Source of the DNA: Bradyrhizobium cenepequi
Lineage (GTDB): Bacteria; Pseudomonadota; Alphaproteobacteria; Rhizobiales; Xanthobacteraceae
Direction: 5' to 3'
Length of the DNA: 64,000 nt
Assembly: GCF_020329485.1 (NCBI RefSeq)
Contig: NZ_JAGKJI010000001.1
Coordinates: 248,001-312,000, forward strand
Of this stretch, positions 63,989 to 64,000 are shown one piece after another. Positions within the stretch are counted from its first letter, which is position 1. Each line of letters starts with the position of its first letter. The translations under genes were made by a program, and so were the position numbers. The notes under the pieces were generated by a model, which saw only the letters and a list, made by a program, of their open reading frames with translations, was not told the DNA's origin and ran no database searches.

Positions 63989-64000
63989 GATGAAAATCCG

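Overview
The window looks like chromosomal sequence from a Bradyrhizobium-type alphaproteobacterium (Nitrobacteraceae). The evidence is high GC with strong third-position bias, Rhizobiales-type families (DUF883, CsbD, DUF2865, DUF1192, RcdA/DUF1465, DUF459, DUF2849/DUF934 with CysI), and many interspersed palindromic repeats of kinds I recall from Bradyrhizobium genomes. No CRISPR array, rRNA operon or intact mobile element was seen.

Layout. 0-2 kb: the edge of an old integrated element, with a partial FAD monooxygenase gene divergent from a TetR regulator, a decayed tyrosine integrase and a tRNA-Leu(CAA). 2.1-8.3 kb: dsbB, a long repeat-filled gap, then envelope and stress genes (holin-like, DUF883, AI-2E transporter, L,D-transpeptidase, DUF2865, a 51-aa membrane protein, CsbD). 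Four of these have a near-perfect sigma-EcfG promoter (GGAAC, 16-17 nt, CGTT). 8.3-10.5 kb: malate synthase G. 10.7-22.4 kb: a complete assimilatory sulfate locus. cysD-cysNC runs leftward; cysG-DUF2849-cysI-DUF934-cysH and the sulfate ABC transporter genes (sbp, cysT, cysW, cysA) run rightward. 22.6-25.9 kb: a CAP-domain lipoprotein, a patatin-like hydrolase with 3-hydroxybutyrate dehydrogenase, and a ParE-type toxin-antitoxin pair. 25.9-32.3 kb: a flippase, a DsbD-N-like protein, YqgE, a TfdA-like dioxygenase, two SDRs and a CsbD/DUF883-like protein. 32.5-42 kb: envelope and c-di-GMP genes (an SGNH-fold protein lacking its catalytic residues, a lytic transglycosylase, galU, a diguanylate cyclase, a 7TM-PAS-GGDEF-EAL protein). 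42-49.5 kb: quinone oxidoreductase, DUF1192, a probable small RNA, RcdA, L31, an ABC exporter, and a MotA-like/OmpA-like/GNAT trio. 49.9-54.3 kb: an RND efflux pump. 54.4-64 kb, all leftward: tkt, gap, pgk, class II aldolase, class I aldolase, a degenerate ThiE-like protein, a Sel1-repeat protein and a SuhB-like phosphatase.

Functional picture: sulfate uptake, activation, reduction and siroheme supply sit in one 12-kb block, and glycolytic/Calvin-cycle steps sit in another. General-stress and cell-envelope functions are scattered between them. The items I consider most worth checking are the sRNA candidate near 43.7 kb with anti-Shine-Dalgarno motifs, the sigma-EcfG promoter cluster, the catalytically dead SGNH protein, the concentric palindrome at the TetR promoter, and the large hairpin repeat at 3.2 kb. 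I did not find a clearly new multi-gene system.
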